Translations under genes and position numbers: made by a program
The notes under the pieces: model-generated
What the model saw: only the letters and a program-made list of their open reading frames with translations
What the model was told of the DNA's origin: nothing
The model's database searches: none
In this document: positions 8,393 through 16,768 of the stretch, in pieces
Numbering within the stretch: position 1 is the stretch's first letter
Layout of the letters: the number at the start of each line of letters is the position of its first letter
DNA from: Streptomyces sp. SID8352
GTDB lineage: Bacteria; Actinomycetota; Actinomycetes; Streptomycetales; Streptomycetaceae
Direction: 5' to 3'
Assembly (NCBI RefSeq): GCF_009862265.1
Contig: NZ_WWGX01000056.1
Location: 1 to 59,011 of the forward strand
DNA length: 59,011 bases

Positions 8393-9364
8393 CTACAGCC
8401 CGCCCTCGGACATCCCGTGCACCGCCGGGACGGTGCCCAGGCGGCCCTTCTGGAAGTCCTCGAACGCCTGCTGGAGCTCCTCGCGGGTGTTCATGACGAA
8501 CGGGCCGTAGTGGGCCATGGGCTCACGGATGGGCCGACCGCCGAGCAGCACGACCTCCAGGTCGGGGGTGTTCGCGTCCTGCTTCTCGTCCGCGCGGACG
8601 GTCAGTGAGGAACCGGCGCCGAAGACCGCGGTCTGGCCCAGGTGGACCGGACGGCGCTCGGCGCCCACGGAGCCGCGGCCGGCCATCACATAGGCGAGGC
8701 CGTTGAACTCCTCCCGCCAGGGCAGGGTGATCTCGGCGCCCGGCGCCAGCGTGGCGTGGACCATGGTGATCGGCGTGTGGGTGACGCCGGGACCCTCGTG
8801 GCCGTCCAGTTCCCCGGCGATGACGCGCAGCAGCGCGCCGCCGTCGTGGGAGGTCAGGAGCTGGACGCTGCCGCCGCGGATGTCCTGGTAGCGGGGGGCC
8901 ATCATCTTGTCCTTGGCCGGCAGGTTCACCCAGAGCTGGAGCCCGTGGAACAGGCCGCCGGACACCACCAGCGACTCCGGCGGCGCCTCGATGTGCAGCA
9001 GGCCCGAGCCCGCGGTCATCCATTGGGTGTCGCCGTTGGTGATGGTTCCGCCGCCGCCGTGGCTGTCCTGGTGGTCGAAGGTTCCGTCGATGATGTAGGT
9101 GACGGTCTCGAAGCCGCGGTGGGGGTGCCAGGGGGTGCCCTTGGGCTCTCCCGGCGCGTACTCCACCTCACCCATCTGGTCCATCATGATGAACGGGTCG
9201 AGGTGACGGTAGTTGATGCCCGCGAACGCGCGGCGCACCGGGAAGCCCTCCCCCTCGAAACCGCCGGGCGCGGTGGTGACGGTGAGCACGGGACGTGCCA
9301 CGGCGTCCGCGGATGCGGCCACACGGGGCAGCGTCAACGGGTTCTCGACGGTTACTGCGGGCAT
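8393..9364 (-). CDS. Pirin family protein
   Basis: This bicupin of 323 residues belongs to the pirin family, whose members include quercetin 2,3-dioxygenase-like enzymes and redox-linked regulatory proteins. The N-terminal cupin has the metal-binding HPHRGFETV motif at about residues 78-86 and a second ligand pair in SGLLHIEAPP (~125). The C-terminal cupin is present and followed by the late YGPFVMNTREELQQAFEDF element typical of pirins. The start is well set: AGGAGG lies six bases before the ATG. A direct repeat of TTGAAC sits about 35 bp upstream and may be an operator. The gene is monocistronic by its flanking hairpins. The true substrate is not inferable. Confidence 0.9.
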   Translation of the reverse strand: MPAVTVENPLTLPRVAASADAVARPVLTVTTAPGGFEGEGFPVRRAFAGINYRHLDPFIMMDQMGEVEYAPGEPKGTPWHPHRGFETVTYIIDGTFDHQDSHGGGGTITNGDTQWMTAGSGLLHIEAPPESLVVSGGLFHGLQLWVNLPAKDKMMAPRYQDIRGGSVQLLTSHDGGALLRVIAGELDGHEGPGVTHTPITMVHATLAPGAEITLPWREEFNGLAYVMAGRGSVGAERRPVHLGQTAVFGAGSSLTVRADEKQDANTPDLEVVLLGGRPIREPMAHYGPFVMNTREELQQAFEDFQKGRLGTVPAVHGMSEGGL

Positions 9365-9395
9365 GTCGATACCTCCTCGGTTGCGACCACTCTAG

Positions 9396-9408
9396 TTGAA
9401 CATTGAAC
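9396..9408. promoter_or_regulatory. Candidate operator upstream of pirin gene
   Basis: Two copies of TTGAAC separated by one base (9396-9401 and 9403-9408) lie next to a TAGAGT that could be the pirin -10 on the minus strand. A regulator is not identified. Confidence 0.3.
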
Positions 9409-9429
9409 TTCCTGCCACCCGGAACGCGA

Positions 9430-9459
9430 GGAGCCCGGAGGACATTCCCTCCGGGCTCC
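9430..9459 (-). terminator. Terminator after the SseB-like gene
   Basis: A perfect 12-bp stem (GGAGCCCGGAGG with CCTCCGGGCTCC) with a six-base loop begins 21 bp beyond the stop codon of the minus-strand gene. Confidence 0.7.
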
Positions 9460-9479
9460 GCTCCGCCTCGCGGCACCGG

Positions 9480-9947
9480 TCAGCCGTACATGCGGCGCAT
9501 CGCGAAGTCGACCATCTGCTCGACCGCCTTGGCGTCGAACACCATCCGGTGCTCCCCCTCCATGTCCAGCACGAAGCCGTAGCCCGTCGGCAGCAGGTCG
9601 ATCACCTCGGCCCCGGTGATCACGAAGTACTTGGACTCCTTGCCCGCGTACCGCCGCAGCTCCTTGAGCGAGGTGAACATCGGGATCACCGGCTGCTGGG
9701 TGTTGTGCAGGGCGAGGAAGCCGGGGTTGTCGCCGCGCGGGCAGTAGACCTTCGAGGTGGCGAAGATCTGCTGGAAGTCCTCCGCCGCCATCTGCCCGGT
9801 GGTGAAGGCGCGCACGGCGTCCGCCAGCGAGGGCGGGGACGGCTCGGGGTAGAGGGGCGGCTGCTGCTGCCCGTACCCGCCGGACATCGGCTGCTGGGGC
9901 GGGGCGTACTGCTGCTGCGGGCCCGCGGTCTGGTCGTAGCCGTACAT
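9480..9947 (-). CDS. SseB family protein
   Basis: This is a 155-residue protein. The first ~35 residues are Gln/Pro/Tyr/Gly-rich and probably disordered. The rest matches the SseB N-terminal domain family (PF07179): FATSKVYCPRG, PVIPMFTSLKELRRYAG and TGYGFVLDMEGEHRMVFD are the recognisable stretches. SseB-like domains are common in actinobacteria with no firmly known role. The ATG at 9947 has no ribosome-binding site; direct GAGTAAC repeats (9956-9973) lie just upstream, so translation may be leaderless. It is divergent from the acyl-CoA dehydrogenase gene. Confidence 0.8.
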   Translation of the reverse strand: MYGYDQTAGPQQQYAPPQQPMSGGYGQQQPPLYPEPSPPSLADAVRAFTTGQMAAEDFQQIFATSKVYCPRGDNPGFLALHNTQQPVIPMFTSLKELRRYAGKESKYFVITGAEVIDLLPTGYGFVLDMEGEHRMVFDAKAVEQMVDFAMRRMYG

Positions 9948-9993
9948 GCCGCACAGAGTAACGAGTAACGAGTCACAGATGGACGAGTCGGGG

Positions 9994-10020
9994 TTGCTTC
10001 TTATTACTGGCGGGTAGCAT
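9994..10020 (+). promoter_or_regulatory. Promoter with possible operator for the acyl-CoA dehydrogenase
   Basis: TTGCTT (9994-9999) and TAGCAT (10015-10020) form a -35/-10 pair with a 15-bp spacer. An imperfect dyad, TTACTGGCGGGTA (10004-10016), fills the spacer, the usual place for a repressor operator. The assignment is from position and symmetry only. Confidence 0.4.
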
Positions 10021-10098
10021 ATTGGAGACTACTAGTTGGTACGTGAACGCAGGAGCGAGGAGCGAGTGCCTCGCCGATCTCTCAACGGAGCCGTCGCC

Positions 10099-11925
10099 AT
10101 GGGGCACTACAAGCCGAATCTCCGGGACATCGAGTTCAACCTCTTCGAGGTACTGGGCCGCGACAAGGTGTACGGCACGGGCCCGTTCACCGAGATGGAC
10201 GCCGACACCGCCAGGAGCGTCCTGGAGGAGCTGACCCGCCTCTCCGAGAACGAGCTGGCCGAGTCCTTCGCCGACGCCGACCGCAACCCGCCGGTCTTCG
10301 ACCCGGAGACGGGCACCGCGCCGCTCCCCGCCTCCTTCAGGAAGAGCTACCAGGCCTTCATGGACTCCGAGTACTGGCGGCTCGGCCTGCCCGAGGAGAT
10401 CGGCGGCACCACCTCTCCCCGCTCCCTGATCTGGGCCTACGCGGAGCTGATCCTCGGCGCCAACCCGGCGATCTGGATGTACTCCTCCGGCCCGGCCTTC
10501 GCCGGCATCCTCTTCGAGGAGGGCAACGAGGCGCAGAAGCAGATCGCGAAGATCGCCGTCGAGCGCCAGTGGGGCTCCACCATGGTCCTCACCGAGCCCG
10601 ACGCCGGTTCGGACGTCGGTGCCGGCCGCACCAGGGCCCTGCCCCAGGAGGACGGCTCCTGGCACATCGAGGGCGTCAAGCGCTTCATCACGTCCGGCGA
10701 GCACGACATGTCGGAGAACATCCTCCACTACGTCCTCGCCCGCCCCGAGGGCGCCGGCCCCGGCACCAAGGGACTCTCCCTCTTCCTGGTCCCGAAGTAC
10801 GAGTTCGACCCCGGGACCGGCGAGCTGGGCGAGCGCAACGGCGTGTACGCCACCAACGTCGAGCACAAGATGGGCCTGAAGGCCTCCAACACCTGCGAGA
10901 TGACCTTCGGCGACCGCCACCCCGCCCGGGGCTGGCTGATCGGCGACCGGCACGACGGCATCCGCCAGATGTTCCGCATCATCGAGTTCGCCCGCATGAT
11001 GGTCGGCACGAAGGCGATCTCCACCCTCTCCACCGGCTACCTCAACGCCCTGGAGTACGCCAAGGAACGCGTCCAGGGCCCCGACCTGGCCGACTTCATG
11101 GACAAGAGCGCGCCCAAGGTCACCATCACCCACCACCCCGACGTGCGCCAGTCGCTGATGACGCAGAAGGCGTACGCCGAGGGCATGCGCGCCCTGGTGA
11201 TGTACACCGCCTCCGTGCAGGACGACATCCAGGTCAAGGAGGCGGAGGGCGAGGACGCCGGTGCCGAGCACGCGCTGAACGACCTGCTCCTGCCCATCGT
11301 CAAGGGCTACGGCTCCGAGAAGGCCTACGAGCAGCTCGCCCAGTCGCTCCAGACCTTCGGCGGCTCCGGCTTCCTGCAGGAGTACCCGATCGAGCAGTAC
11401 ATCCGCGACGCCAAGATCGACACCCTGTACGAGGGCACCACCGCGATCCAGGGCCAGGACTACTTCTTCCGCAAGATCGTCCGCAACCAGGGCGCCGCGC
11501 TGAACGGGCTCGCGGAGGACATCAAGAAGTTCCTGGCGCTGGCCACCGGCGGCGAGGAGCTGGCCACCGCCCGCGAGCACCTGGCCAAGGCCGCCGTGGA
11601 GCTGGAGGCCATCGTCGGCCTGATGCTCACCGACCTCGCGGCCACCGAGCAGGACGTCAGGAGCATCTACAAGGTCGGGCTGAACACCACCCGCCTGCTG
11701 CTCGCCTCCGGCGACGTGGTCATCGGCTACCTGCTCCTCAAGGGCGCGGCCATCGCCGCCGAGAAGCTGCCGAACGCCTCCGCCAAGGACCGGGCCTTCT
11801 ACACGGGCAAGATCGCGGCGGCGAAGTTCTTCGCCTCCCGCGTCCTGCCCGGCGTCACCCTGGCCCGCAAGGTCGCGCAGGGCGTCGAGCTGGACCTGAT
11901 GGACCTGGACGAGTCGGCGTTCTGA
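10099..11925 (+). CDS. Acyl-CoA dehydrogenase, FadE5-type
   Basis: This 608-residue flavoprotein carries out the first oxidation of fatty acyl-CoA beta-oxidation. It has the long architecture: an extra N-terminal helical segment (MGHYKPNLRDIEFNLFEVLG), the classic N/middle/C dehydrogenase domains, and an additional C-terminal domain (~480-600) absent from short acyl-CoA dehydrogenases. The catalytic base is the Glu in DTLYEGTTAIQGQD (~447). The flavin-binding stretch STMVLTEPDAGSD is intact. I chose ATG 10099 over an upstream GTG (10036) because CGGAG sits ten bases before it and the homologous N-terminus begins there. Mycobacterial FadE5 handles a broad chain-length range, and the same may hold here. 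It is monocistronic with a hairpin downstream. Confidence 0.92.
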   Translation: MGHYKPNLRDIEFNLFEVLGRDKVYGTGPFTEMDADTARSVLEELTRLSENELAESFADADRNPPVFDPETGTAPLPASFRKSYQAFMDSEYWRLGLPEEIGGTTSPRSLIWAYAELILGANPAIWMYSSGPAFAGILFEEGNEAQKQIAKIAVERQWGSTMVLTEPDAGSDVGAGRTRALPQEDGSWHIEGVKRFITSGEHDMSENILHYVLARPEGAGPGTKGLSLFLVPKYEFDPGTGELGERNGVYATNVEHKMGLKASNTCEMTFGDRHPARGWLIGDRHDGIRQMFRIIEFARMMVGTKAISTLSTGYLNALEYAKERVQGPDLADFMDKSAPKVTITHHPDVRQSLMTQKAYAEGMRALVMYTASVQDDIQVKEAEGEDAGAEHALNDLLLPIVKGYGSEKAYEQLAQSLQTFGGSGFLQEYPIEQYIRDAKIDTLYEGTTAIQGQDYFFRKIVRNQGAALNGLAEDIKKFLALATGGEELATAREHLAKAAVELEAIVGLMLTDLAATEQDVRSIYKVGLNTTRLLLASGDVVIGYLLLKGAAIAAEKLPNASAKDRAFYTGKIAAAKFFASRVLPGVTLARKVAQGVELDLMDLDESAF

Positions 11926-11967
11926 CCCCACGGAGCGGGCGCGGCCGGAGCCGCGCTCTCCCCGGGA

Positions 11968-11993
11968 GGCCGCCGGGGCACCACCCGGCGGCC
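11968..11993 (+). terminator. Terminator after the acyl-CoA dehydrogenase
   Basis: A perfect 10-bp stem (GGCCGCCGGG with CCCGGCGGCC) and six-base loop lie 43 bp beyond the stop codon. Confidence 0.65.
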
Positions 11994-12187
11994 GCCCGCC
12001 GGATCACGCCGGGGGCAACCGGGGCGGCTTCCGGCCGGGAGCGGTGCGGCTCCGGGACGGCTTCCCGCCGGGGCGGTCCCGTCTTGTCGGGACGGCTGCG
12101 GCCCCGCCCGGCGGAGGCTCCGGTCCGGGTCGGGGGCACGGACGGCTTCCCGCCGGGCGGTTACGGGCGGCTTCCCGCCACCAGGGG

Positions 12188-12400
12188 ACGCCGGAGCCCG
12201 CCCGGGGCGGCTTCCCGCCGGGGCGGTTCCGGGACCTCCGGGACAGTTCCGGGCCCTCCGGGGCGGCTTCCCCGCCGGGGGACGCCGGAGCCCGCCCGCA
12301 GGGCGGCCTCCCGCCGGGGCGGTTCCGGGACCTCCGGGGCGGCTTCCCCGCCGGGGTACGCCGGAGCCCGCCCGCGGGGCGGCCTCCCGCCGGGGCTCCG
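12188..12400. repeat. Degenerate tandem array inside a 1.2-kb gene-free gap
   Basis: Three units begin with ACGCCGGAGCCCGCCCG at 12188, 12282 and 12358 (periods 94 and 76 bp), each continuing with a CCGCCGGGGCGGTTCCGGGACCTCCGGG-like body. Related CGGCTTCCCGCCGGGGCGG fragments extend from 12055. The whole interval 11926-13130 shows no convincing gene: its long open frames on both strands are low-complexity Pro/Gly/Arg/Ala with no ribosome-binding sites. The GC-rich units can form many alternative hairpins. Confidence 0.75.
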
Positions 12401-12977
12401 ACCGCTCCCGCCGGCGTCGGTGCCGGGACGGCGGTTCCGCTCCGGAGCGGCCGCCCGCCCATGCTCTTCCCCCTACCGGGGCGGCTCCCCCCTGCCGGGG
12501 TGGGCCTCCCCCGCGGGCGGGCATTGCCCCCGCCCCGCCGGGCCTGTCCCGAGGCCCGGCTCCGGTGCCCGCTCCGGCCCCTGCCCCCCGGGGGCCGGAG
12601 CGGGCGGCCGGTCCCCGCGCGGCCGGGGAGCGCCCGGGTGGGCCGCCGGACTCTGCCGGGCGGGCACGGGGCCGCAGCGGCTCCGCCCGTTCCCGCGACA
12701 TGACCGGTCCCGGTGCCGCGGGGCGCCCACACCGGGCGGGGCCCGAGAACCCGGGTCCCCTCCGCACGGCCGGTGCGGGCCCCGGACGGCCGTCCCCGGC
12801 CCAGGACCCTCCGGTCCACCCGGCGCGGACCGGGCTCGGCAAGGCTCCGGGCCGACCCGGCCCACCCGGGCTCCGGCCCACCCCCGGCCCACCCCCGACC
12901 TGGACCGGAGCCTCCGCCGGGTGGGTCCGCAGCCGCCCCGACAGGACCGGAGGTCTGGGATCCAGTGACCGGAGGGG

Positions 12978-12998
12978 TAGATTCCGCTGTCCGGAATC
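12978..12998 (+). promoter_or_regulatory. Candidate promoter/operator for the M18 peptidase
   Basis: A perfect dyad, GATTCCG-N5-CGGAATC (12980-12998), overlaps a -10-like TAGATT (12978-12983) about 130 bp before the peptidase start. No -35 is convincing. Confidence 0.35.
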
Positions 12999-13130
12999 CT
13001 GTCCTCAGTTGCCCTTCCGTACCAACTCCCCTGCTCTCACCGCCGGTCCGCACTGCCTCTCCGTCCCCCCGCCCGGACCCGCTTCCGGCAGACGGGGGAC
13101 GGGCGCTCATCCGTCGTTAAGGTGAACCCC

Positions 13131-14429
13131 ATGAGCGAACCCCCCCGCTTCGACCGCGGCCACACGGACGACCTGATGACCTTCCTGGGTGCGAGCCCCA
13201 CGCCGTACCACGCGGTGGCCCACACCGCCGGTCGGCTGGAGAAGGCCGGCTTCCGGCAGGTCGCGGAGACGGACGCCTGGGAGGGGACCGCCGGCGGCAA
13301 GTACGTGCTGCGCGGCGGCGCGATCGTGGCCTGGTACGTCCCCGAGGGCGCCGCGCCGCACACCCCCTTCCGCGTCATCGGCGCCCACACGGACTCCCCC
13401 AACCTCCGGGTGAAGCCGCGCCCCGACACCGGCGCGCACGGCTGGCGCCAGATCGCCGTGGAGATCTACGGCGGGCCGCTGATGAACTCCTGGCTCGACC
13501 GCGACCTGGGCCTGGCCGGACGGCTGTCGCTGCGCGACGGCTCCACCCGCCTGGTCAACGTCGACCGCCCCCTGCTGCGGGTCCCCCAGCTCGCCATCCA
13601 CCTGGACCGCTCGGTCTCCGCCGACGGCCTCAAGCTGGACAAGCAGCGCCACCTCCAGCCCGTCTGGGGCCTCGGCGACACCGTCCGCGACGGCGACCTC
13701 ATCGCCTTCCTGGAGGAGGAGGCCGGTCTCGCTCCCGGCGAGGTCACCGGCTGGGACCTGATGACCCACTCCGTGGAGCCCCCGGCGTACCTGGGCCGCG
13801 ACCGGGAGCTGGTGGCCGGCCCCCGGATGGACAACCTGCTCTCCGTGCACGCCGGGGCCGCCGCCCTGGCCGCCGTCGCCGCCTCCGGCGCCGACCTGCC
13901 GTACATCCCCGTCCTGGCCGCCTTCGACCACGAGGAGAACGGCTCCCAGTCGGACACCGGCGCCGACGGCCCCCTGCTCGGCGGGGTGCTGGAGCGCTCG
14001 GTGTTCGCCCGCGGCGGCGCCTACGAGGAGCGGGCCCGCGCCTTCGCCAGCACTGTCTGCCTCTCCTCCGACACCGGCCACGCCGTCCACCCCAACTACG
14101 CCGAGCGGCACGACCCGACGCACCACCCCCGGGTCAACGGCGGCCCCATCCTCAAGGTCAACGTCAACAACCGCTACGCCACCGACGGCTCCGGCCGCGC
14201 GGTCTTCGCCGCCGCCTGCGAGAAGGCGGACGTCCCCTTCCAGACCTTCGTCTCCAACAACTCCATGCCCTGCGGCACCACGATCGGCCCCATCACCGCC
14301 GCCCGGCACGGCATCCGCACCGTCGACATCGGGGTGGCCATCCTCTCCATGCACAGCGCGCGGGAGCTGTGCGGCGCCGACGACCCGCACCTGCTCGCCA
14401 ACGCGCTCACGGCCTTCCTGACGGGCTGA
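13131..14429 (+). CDS. M18 family (aspartyl-type) aminopeptidase
   Basis: This cytosolic binuclear-zinc exopeptidase of 432 residues removes N-terminal, often acidic, amino acids. Family metal and catalytic motifs are all present: IGAHTDSPNLR (His ~85, Asp ~87), FDHEENGSQSDTGADG (~265-280, Glu pair), SSDTGHAVHPNY (~313) and the late GVAILSMHSARE (His ~408). Length is normal for DAP/ApeB-type enzymes. ATG 13131 is preferred over the GTG at 13122 because AAGGTGA is well spaced before it. The gene stands alone after a 1.2-kb gap and is followed by a small membrane protein 122 bp downstream. Confidence 0.92.
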   Translation: MSEPPRFDRGHTDDLMTFLGASPTPYHAVAHTAGRLEKAGFRQVAETDAWEGTAGGKYVLRGGAIVAWYVPEGAAPHTPFRVIGAHTDSPNLRVKPRPDTGAHGWRQIAVEIYGGPLMNSWLDRDLGLAGRLSLRDGSTRLVNVDRPLLRVPQLAIHLDRSVSADGLKLDKQRHLQPVWGLGDTVRDGDLIAFLEEEAGLAPGEVTGWDLMTHSVEPPAYLGRDRELVAGPRMDNLLSVHAGAAALAAVAASGADLPYIPVLAAFDHEENGSQSDTGADGPLLGGVLERSVFARGGAYEERARAFASTVCLSSDTGHAVHPNYAERHDPTHHPRVNGGPILKVNVNNRYATDGSGRAVFAAACEKADVPFQTFVSNNSMPCGTTIGPITAARHGIRTVDIGVAILSMHSARELCGADDPHLLANALTAFLTG

Positions 14430-14551
14430 CGCCCCGTCCGCCGAGGGCCGGAACGCCCGTGCGCCGCATGGGTGTTCCGGCCCGGGGTACCCGATCGCCA
14501 CCGGATCGACCGGAGAACCGGGCAGACCGGACCTACAGGGAGGCGACACTC

Positions 14552-14803
14552 ATGGGCCTCGGCGGATGCATCATCCTCATCGCCGTGGGAGCCATCCTCG
14601 CGTTCGCGACCGACTGGGACATGCAGGGGGTCAACCTCGACCTCGTCGGCGTGATCTTCATGGTCGTCGGCCTGATCGGCGTCGCGACGTTCAGCAGCAT
14701 CGCGCGCCGCCGCCGCGTCATCATGCCGCCGGCGACCCCGGTCGTCGAGGAACGGCCCCACCACCACACCCGCGACGGCTACCACGACGGCTACGGCGTC
14801 TGA
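14552..14803 (+). CDS. Small membrane protein, DUF6458-like
   Basis: This is an 83-residue protein with two closely spaced hydrophobic segments: GLGGCIILIAVGAILAFATDW (~2-21) and LDLVGVIFMVVGLIGVATF (~29-48). A basic stop-transfer RRRR and a His/Asp/Gly-rich C-tail follow. This matches the small actinobacterial DUF6458 family, whose function is unknown. The start is supported by AGGGAGG nine bases before the ATG. It is convergent with the NHL/thioredoxin gene. Confidence 0.8.
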   Translation: MGLGGCIILIAVGAILAFATDWDMQGVNLDLVGVIFMVVGLIGVATFSSIARRRRVIMPPATPVVEERPHHHTRDGYHDGYGV

Positions 14804-14846
14804 GCGGCGCCGTGCCCGGGCGCGGAACACCCGGGACCGGCGCCGC
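14804..14846. terminator. Bidirectional terminator
   Basis: GCGGCGCCG (14804-14812) pairs with CGGCGCCGC (14838-14846), and CCCGGG inside pairs with CCCGGG after a two-base mismatch. It sits directly after the DUF6458 stop, between convergent genes. Confidence 0.6.
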
Positions 14847-14872
14847 CGCGCCCGCCCGTCGTCCGGCGGCCG

Positions 14873-16678
14873 TCAGGCGTCCAGCCCCGCCAGGACCAGC
14901 GGCAGCCGGTCCGCGCCGCCCCCGGTGAGCCGGACCGGGACGCCCCAGTCCTGCTGGTGCACATGGCAGGCCGGGTACGGGTTCTCCGGGTCGTCGTCGC
15001 AGGAGGCCGCCATCGCGGAGACGTGCAGCACCCCTTCCGGGACGGACGGGTCGAGGTCGAGGACCCGGGACAGCCCGGTGCCCGCGCCCTCGCCGCCGCG
15101 CAGCAGACCGGGCGGGGTGGAGGAGACCAGCAGCCGGGTCGAGGGCCCGTAGCGGGTGTCGAGCTTCTGCCCGGCGGGCGCCTCGAAGACCACGTCCAGC
15201 CGCAGCGGCCCCGGCGCCACCTCGGTGGGCTCGCGCCGGGTGCGGTGGGCGACGGCCTCCACCCGCACCGCCTCCTCCGGCAGCCTGAGCCGGGTCAGGC
15301 GGTGCCGGGCCGACTCCACGACCACGATGTCGTCACCGGCCAGCACCGCGCCGCTGGGCTCGCGCAGATCCGTGGCCAGCGTGGTCACCTCGCCGGTCGC
15401 CGGATCGTAGCGGCGCAGCGCGTGGTTGTAGGTGTCGCTGACGGCGACCGAGCCGTCCGGCAGCGCGGTGACGCCCAGCGGATGCTGGAACAGGGCCTGC
15501 CCGGCGGCGCCGTCCCGGTGCCCGAAGTCGAACAGGCCGGTGCCGACGGCGGTGCGCACGGTGCCGTCCGGCTCCACCCAGCGCAGGGCGGAGGTCTCGG
15601 AGTCGGCGACCCAGAGCCGCTCGGGCGTGGCCGCGAGCCCGGACGGCTGGGCGAACCAGGCCTCGGCGCCGGGCCCGTCGACGAGCCCCTCGTTGGTGGT
15701 GCCCGCGGTGACGGCGACGGTGTCCGCGGCGGGATCGTACGCCCAGAGCTGGTGGACGCCGGCCATGGCGATCCAGACCCGGCCGCGCCACCACGCGACG
15801 TCCCACGGCGAGGACAGGCTGACCTCGCGGGCCGGGCCCGAGGAGGGCTCGCCCTGCATCCACTGGCGGCCGGTCCCGGCCGGCGTGGTGACCTCGCCGG
15901 TGGCCGGGTCGAGACGGCGCAGCGCGTGGTTCACGGTGTCGGCGACGACCACCGAGCCGTCCTCCAGGAGGGCGAGGCCCTGCGGCTCGTTGAAGGAGGC
16001 GGTGGCGGCCGTGCCGTCCGCGAAGCCGCGCTCCCCGCCGCCGATCCGGCGCACCACGCTCTCGCCGTCCTCCGCCAGCTCCACCACCTGGTGCCGGGTG
16101 GTGTCGCTGACCAGGAAGTTCCCGGACGGCAGCAGCAGCGCCCGGCCGGGGAAGCGCAGGGTGGTCGGCTGCGGCTCCGGCGCCACGTACGGGCCGTCAC
16201 CGCGCCGCAGCGTGCCCTTGGCCGCGTGCTCCTCCTCCAGCTCGGCCACCAGCCGCTCGATGGCGTGCGCATGGCCCTCGCCCGCGTGCTGGGCGACGAC
16301 ATAGCCCTCGGGGTCGATCACGACGAGCGTCGGCCAGGCCCGCACCGCGTACTGCTTCCAGGTGGCCAGCTCGGGATCGTCCAGCACGGGGTGCTCCACG
16401 CCGTACCGCTCGACGGCGTCGACGACGGCCCGGTGCTCGGCCTCGTGCACGAACTTCGGCGAGTGCACGCCGACGATCACGACGGTGTCCCGGTGCCTCT
16501 CCTCCAGCTCGCGCAGCTCGTCGAGGACGTGCAGGCAGTTCACACAGCAGAACGTCCAGAAGTCCAGCACGACGATCCGTCCCCGCAGCGCCGCGAGGTC
16601 CAGGTCCCTGCCACCGGTGTTGATCCATCCGCCGCCGCCGGTCAGCTCGGGGGCGCGGACGCGTGCACGTGAAGCCAT
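14873..16678 (-). CDS. Thioredoxin-like/NHL-repeat protein, bacterial NHLRC2 homologue
   Basis: This 601-residue protein has two parts. The N-terminal ~160 residues are a thioredoxin/TlpA-like fold with the unusual active-site stretch TFCCVNC and the cis-Pro segment AWPTLVVIDPEG. Residues ~185-500 form an NHL beta-propeller with repeated DT.NHALRR(L/Y)DPATGEVTT, NEPQGLALL, SSPWDVAWW..VWIAMAGVHQLWA and FAQPSGLA elements. A beta-rich C-terminal domain follows. The order and the CC(I/V)NC motif are those of animal NHLRC2. No signal peptide is visible, so it is probably cytosolic. An in-frame ATG at 16696 (six residues longer) is the alternative start. The role is unknown; a redox function is inferred from the thioredoxin fold. 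Confidence 0.88.
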   Translation of the reverse strand: MASRARVRAPELTGGGGWINTGGRDLDLAALRGRIVVLDFWTFCCVNCLHVLDELRELEERHRDTVVIVGVHSPKFVHEAEHRAVVDAVERYGVEHPVLDDPELATWKQYAVRAWPTLVVIDPEGYVVAQHAGEGHAHAIERLVAELEEEHAAKGTLRRGDGPYVAPEPQPTTLRFPGRALLLPSGNFLVSDTTRHQVVELAEDGESVVRRIGGGERGFADGTAATASFNEPQGLALLEDGSVVVADTVNHALRRLDPATGEVTTPAGTGRQWMQGEPSSGPAREVSLSSPWDVAWWRGRVWIAMAGVHQLWAYDPAADTVAVTAGTTNEGLVDGPGAEAWFAQPSGLAATPERLWVADSETSALRWVEPDGTVRTAVGTGLFDFGHRDGAAGQALFQHPLGVTALPDGSVAVSDTYNHALRRYDPATGEVTTLATDLREPSGAVLAGDDIVVVESARHRLTRLRLPEEAVRVEAVAHRTRREPTEVAPGPLRLDVVFEAPAGQKLDTRYGPSTRLLVSSTPPGLLRGGEGAGTGLSRVLDLDPSVPEGVLHVSAMAASCDDDPENPYPACHVHQQDWGVPVRLTGGGADRLPLVLAGLDA

Positions 16679-16768
16679 GCCCACATCCAACGCCATCGGT
16701 GCCCGGCGCGATTCCCCGGGCTCCCCGCCCGGCGGTACGGGCCGGGCCGGGCGGGGAAGCCGTCCGGC

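Noticed and set aside
12188..12400. Tandem units considered as a CRISPR array
   Set aside because: Units have unequal periods (94 and 76 bp), no short conserved repeat with unique spacers, and no cas genes.
12004..13110. 368-residue minus-strand frame in the 1.2-kb gap
   Set aside because: Low-complexity Gly/Pro/Arg sequence over tandem repeats, no ribosome-binding site, no recognisable domain.
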